Source: Cytophagia bacterium (GTDB lineage Bacteria > Bacteroidota > Bacteroidia > UBA7662). From it: DNA of 17,011 nt. Below the pieces are notes generated by a model. It was not told the DNA's origin. It saw nothing but the letters and a program-made list of their open reading frames with translations, and did no database searches. Location: NCBI GenBank assembly GCA_009926405.1, contig RFOZ01000028.1:1-17011 (forward strand), in the 5' to 3' direction. The translations under genes and the position numbers were made by a program. The number at the start of each line of letters is the position of its first letter. The first letter of the stretch is position 1. Of the stretch, positions 14,448 through 17,011 are shown in pieces.

Positions 14448-16466
14448 TTAGTCAAAGTACAAATCCGCCTTTTCACTGCGTTCGTAAATCGGTAAAATCC
14501 AGCTCACCTTGACCCCTCCCAAGAGATCGCTTCGAAATTCGTGGGCCGGTAGGCCCGTATCGTATCGAACGGTACGGCGTTCCCGCGTTCCCGCCCAGGT
14601 GAATTCCAAACCTACCCGAAAATTGACCCTACGTTCAGCTGAAAGGTAATGATAGCCAATAAATTGACTTATGCTGAGTCCATCGCACAACCGATCGTAT
14701 CCCCTTTTGAATTCGCTGCTCATTTGGGGTGAATTGTTGTTGGGGGTTTCAATCCAAATCTTGTGCTGCAAGGCGCCGACACCCCATTCACTCAATAAGC
14801 CGGAACCACGGGGCCCTTTCGGCCATAGAAGGACCCCAACTTTGCCTTCCAACAACCAACCAAAAGGTCGTAAGCGATAATCTTCGAAAACCCCGTTGGC
14901 GTTGATGATATCTCCGGATGGAGTCGCGACCGCGCCAAACAAAGAGGTTTCCCGTACGGTTGATCCAAACAAATGCCCCCCGCGTAATCCAAGGGTCCAG
15001 CGACGCGAAGGGCTTTGCCGAATAATCTCTGGTCCGACCAAGGCCAGGGATCCAAATCGATCTTGGAGGCGGCCACCGGGGAGGTAGCCCCCTATGCTGG
15101 TGTGCACCTGCCAAAGAGGCTTGGAAGAGCCGGCCTTCGGGGCTTGAGCCAAAACCTTGGTGGGGCTTGATACAACCGGTATCAGCCAAAGGACATGCAG
15201 AAGGAGAGGGATGGCGCCCATCGAGGCCCATCGTAACAAATTCCGAATTTTCTGCCACCCGGTTTGGACCAGGTTTTTGCGAAGGGGTAGTTGAATCCGA
15301 AAGGTGGTGCCTTTACCCAGCTCGGAATGAAGAACCTTGATGCGGCCGCGATGATTCAATTCGATAATTCGTTTGGCCAAGGTTAGCCCCAAACCCCACC
15401 CGCGTTTGCGGGTCGAAATACCGGGTCTAAAAATCATCCGATGACGAGATCTTGGGATTCCTTTCCCGGTATCGCTGATGTCAAGAACAATGCTTTGGCG
15501 TAGGGCGTGCAAATGAATTCGAATTTCCCCTCCTTGGGGCATAGCGTCCAACGCGTTTTTGATGAGGTTTTCGATGACCCATTCAATCAATGCTTTGTTA
15601 TGAGGAACGGCTGGCAAACTTGGTTCGATTTCCTTGCTAAAGCGAACACTGGAGGGGGAGCGTGGCTGTAAATAGTCCAAAGCGCTTTCTAAGGTTTCGT
15701 CCAGGGGGGCCAATCGCAGTACGGGGGTGGAACCAATTTTGGAGAAACGCTCGGCGATGTTTTCCAGACGGTTAATATCTTTGGAAAAAGCCGATACCCA
15801 CGCCGGATCTGCCGTTGCCTTGGCGGAATGTTGGGGTTCAACACCCGAGGACTCGCTTTCTAACCGGGCATGAAGGGCCATTAGCGAGGATATCGGTGTT
15901 CCCAGTTGATGGGCTGTTTCTTTGGCCATCCCCACCCATAAAAAATCTTGCTCGTAGCGTCGGCTGGTGCTAAAAGCTGCGTACGCAATCGTCAAAAAAA
16001 CACAAATCACCAAAAGCTGAAAAAGAGGATAGTATTTCAGTTGGTATAACAATATACTATCTGAATAGAATATATAATTGATCATACCCGGACCGGCCTG
16101 AATAACAATCGGTGGATGTTGAGCTTCCATCTCTTGAACCAAGCGATTTAAGTATCCGGGTTGCTGCGCCTGCTTCTCGTTAAGGTTGTTATACGACAGG
16201 ATGGATTTGTTGGCATCGGTCAATATCACCGGAATATTGTCGTTGGCCTGGATGATTTCAACCAAAACTTCCAGGCTTGCATCAAACTCGGAACTCATGC
16301 TGAGGGTCCGGGTTGCGTTAGCCCATAATTCCATGTTTTTGCGTTCCTGTTTTCGCACACTTTGGACCATCCGGTCGGTATAATAAAGAGACAGGGTGCC
16401 TATGATGAGGGCGACCAAAAGCAAAAGAAATTTCCAACGACTGTTTTGGTAGTAAATCGAGCGCAT
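14448..16466 (-). CDS. Membrane histidine kinase fused in frame to a signal-peptide-like segment and an outer-membrane-type domain
   Basis: A 672-residue single reading frame. The kinase half has TM1 (12-29), an extracytoplasmic sensor (about 31-143), TM2 (147-165), the H-box ETAHQLGTPISSL with phospho-acceptor His186, N-box ENLIKNALDAM (Asn304), G1 DTGKGI (332-337), G2 GWGLGL (356-361) and the usual end GTTFRIQLPL (386-395). Then, after a basic stretch, residues 416-441 read like a signal peptide: MGAIPLLLHVLWLIPVVSS, then KVLAQA with an AxA-like site. Residues about 450-672 are rich in alternating strand patterns with Gly and aromatics (LGLRGGHLFG, GYDRLCDGLSISQFIGYHYL, GGVKVSWILPIYE), like an outer-membrane beta-barrel protein family I remember from Bacteroidota. 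M416 (15219-15221) could also start a separate protein. No response regulator gene is near. waaA follows 21 bp downstream. Confidence 0.8.
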   Translation of the reverse strand: MRSIYYQNSRWKFLLLLVALIIGTLSLYYTDRMVQSVRKQERKNMELWANATRTLSMSSEFDASLEVLVEIIQANDNIPVILTDANKSILSYNNLNEKQAQQPGYLNRLVQEMEAQHPPIVIQAGPGMINYIFYSDSILLYQLKYYPLFQLLVICVFLTIAYAAFSTSRRYEQDFLWVGMAKETAHQLGTPISSLMALHARLESESSGVEPQHSAKATADPAWVSAFSKDINRLENIAERFSKIGSTPVLRLAPLDETLESALDYLQPRSPSSVRFSKEIEPSLPAVPHNKALIEWVIENLIKNALDAMPQGGEIRIHLHALRQSIVLDISDTGKGIPRSRHRMIFRPGISTRKRGWGLGLTLAKRIIELNHRGRIKVLHSELGKGTTFRIQLPLRKNLVQTGWQKIRNLLRWASMGAIPLLLHVLWLIPVVSSPTKVLAQAPKAGSSKPLWQVHTSIGGYLPGGRLQDRFGSLALVGPEIIRQSPSRRWTLGLRGGHLFGSTVRETSLFGAVATPSGDIINANGVFEDYRLRPFGWLLEGKVGVLLWPKGPRGSGLLSEWGVGALQHKIWIETPNNNSPQMSSEFKRGYDRLCDGLSISQFIGYHYLSAERRVNFRVGLEFTWAGTRERRTVRYDTGLPAHEFRSDLLGGVKVSWILPIYERSEKADLYFD

Positions 16467-16554
16467 GGTGGGTTGAAATTAGCCTTCTGACGTCCAAAGT
16501 GGGTCACAAGCCAATGCGGTAAATGGAAACGGATGGTTTCGTTCAAAATTGCCC

Positions 16555-16562
16555 TATATTTG
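16555..16562 (+). promoter_or_regulatory. -7 promoter box for the tRNA-Val gene
   Basis: TATATTTG is an exact match to the Bacteroidota -7 consensus TAnnTTTG and lies 36 bp before the tRNA, which fits transcription starting a few bases downstream. A convincing -33 TTTG is not visible. The rest of 16467-16554, the presumed leader of the minus-strand kinase gene, shows no matching box on the minus strand. Confidence 0.55.
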
Positions 16563-16598
16563 CGGTCCCTAAACAAAAAATCTTTTGTCGTCGGTTTA

Positions 16599-16673
16599 GG
16601 GCGCATAGCTCAGCTGGTTCAGAGCATCTGCCTTACAAGCAGAGGGTCCGCGGTTCGAATCCGTGTGCGCCCA
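16599..16673 (+). tRNA. tRNA-Val (anticodon TAC)
   Basis: The 75-nt sequence folds as a full cloverleaf. The acceptor stem is GGGCGCA with TGCGCCC and discriminator A; the D arm is GCTC...GAGC; the anticodon stem is TCTGC with GCAGA around the loop CTTACAA, giving anticodon TAC (Val, reads GTA/GTN). The T arm contains GGTTCGAATCC. The 3' CCA is not encoded: the bases after the discriminator are CCC. Confidence 0.97.
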
Positions 16674-16683
16674 CCCCTACCAA

Positions 16684-16709
16684 GGCCACTCCAAGGGGTG
16701 GCCTTTTTT
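16684..16709 (+). terminator. Rho-independent terminator after tRNA-Val
   Basis: GGCCACTCC (16684-16692) pairs with GGGGTGGCC (16695-16703); allowing a 4-6 nt loop this leaves a 7-8 bp GC-rich stem with one G-T pair, followed at once by six T. It lies 10 bp after the tRNA and 16 bp before the next gene. Confidence 0.88.
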
Positions 16710-16724
16710 CGTAGATTTGAGGAT

Positions 16725-17011
16725 ATGGGTAACCTGCATTCTCGACCAATCCATTGTTTTGGGCTTATCCTGGGGTTTCTCCTTGGCTTTGTTTATCATT
16801 CAAGCCATCTTTGGGCCCAGGCGCCGTCCACCTTACCCCTTACGCTGCCATGGAGGTTGGAAACCGAAGGGGTTGTGGCCGAGTTCAAGTCCCTGCGTAC
16901 CGGTGGTTTGCCGCCTCTTTATTACGAGACCACTAATTTGGGGGCTGCACAGACCAGCCGGACCAACCGATTGTGGCCCGGCGGAGGTTTGGGTTTGAAT
17001 TTGAGCGGGCA
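16725..17011 (+). CDS. Secreted protein, probable subtilisin-like (S8) peptidase, N-terminal part (3' truncated)
   Basis: An open frame runs from ATG 16725 to the window edge (95 full codons). The first 32 residues form a signal peptide: short basic start, hydrophobic run FGLILGFLLGFVY, and the cleavage-like end LWAQA. The later stretch TNRLWPGGGLGLNLSG resembles the segment just before the catalytic domain in Bacteroidota secreted S8 peptidases, where it is followed by a motif like GVWDGG; that motif would lie beyond the edge. The family assignment is from memory and rests on one short motif. A GAGG lies only 2 bases before the ATG, too close for an ordinary ribosome site. The gene begins just after the tRNA terminator, so it must have its own promoter or depend on read-through. 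Confidence 0.6.
   Translation, partial: MGNLHSRPIHCFGLILGFLLGFVYHSSHLWAQAPSTLPLTLPWRLETEGVVAEFKSLRTGGLPPLYYETTNLGAAQTSRTNRLWPGGGLGLNLSG

Noticed and set aside
14788..15258. 156-residue minus-strand frame overlapping the kinase fusion, considered as a frameshifted alternative to the fusion tail
   Set aside because: It shows no recognisable domain or strand pattern, while the fusion frame does.
16523..16714. Plus-strand frame with HSSAGSEHLPYKQRVRGSNPCAPT
   Set aside because: This is the translation of the tRNA-Val gene, a common false ORF.
16663..16998. Plus-strand frame beginning in the tRNA 3' end
   Set aside because: It runs through the tRNA end and the terminator; the frame from ATG 16725 has a signal peptide and a family motif.

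Overview
The window reads as chromosome of a Bacteroidota bacterium of the environmental Cytophaga/Flavobacteria/Saprospira type; the genus cannot be told from sequence alone. Support comes from a type IX secretion (T9SS) sorting tail, a dockerin and cohesin style of surface protein, a DUF4290 protein next to murA, a MurA with Asp instead of the catalytic Cys, -7 boxes of the TAnnTTTG type, and few recognisable Shine-Dalgarno sites.

Left part (1-5412): the 3' end of a UvrD/PcrA helicase gene, a DUF4290 gene overlapping murA by one base, then ndk and a FAD-dependent DAO-family oxidoreductase, all on + and tightly packed. The oxidoreductase converges with a TIGR01777-type epimerase on -, and their stop codons overlap by 4 bp.

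Middle (5413-9423): an 87-bp divergent intergenic region leads into sucA and sucB, the E1 and E2 subunits of 2-oxoglutarate dehydrogenase (TCA cycle). The E2 has a lipoyl domain and a catalytic core. Where the peripheral subunit-binding domain normally sits there is only an Ala/Pro/Ser/Val linker built partly from a 24-bp tandem repeat.

Right-middle (9424-13059): two secreted-protein genes in tandem. The first encodes a dockerin-containing protein with a T9SS tail. The second encodes a protein with two cohesin-like plus Ig-like units and a C-terminal domain common in Bacteroidota surface proteins. This could be a non-cellulosomal cohesin-dockerin surface assembly.

Right part (13056-17011): on -, a probable operon of an unusual gene followed by waaA (KDO transferase). 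The first gene is one reading frame joining a complete membrane histidine kinase to an internal signal-peptide-like segment and an outer-membrane-protein-like domain. Its stop is 21 bp before waaA, and waaA converges with the cohesin gene with a 4-bp stop overlap. On + follow a tRNA-Val(UAC) with a clear -7 box and a strong terminator, then the 5' end of a secreted, probably S8-family, peptidase gene cut by the window edge.

The housekeeping genes cover DNA repair, peptidoglycan and LPS synthesis, nucleotide balance and the TCA cycle. The most unusual items are the kinase/outer-membrane-protein fusion, the dockerin/cohesin pair and the E2 without a subunit-binding domain. No CRISPR array, insertion sequence, rRNA or prophage gene was seen.
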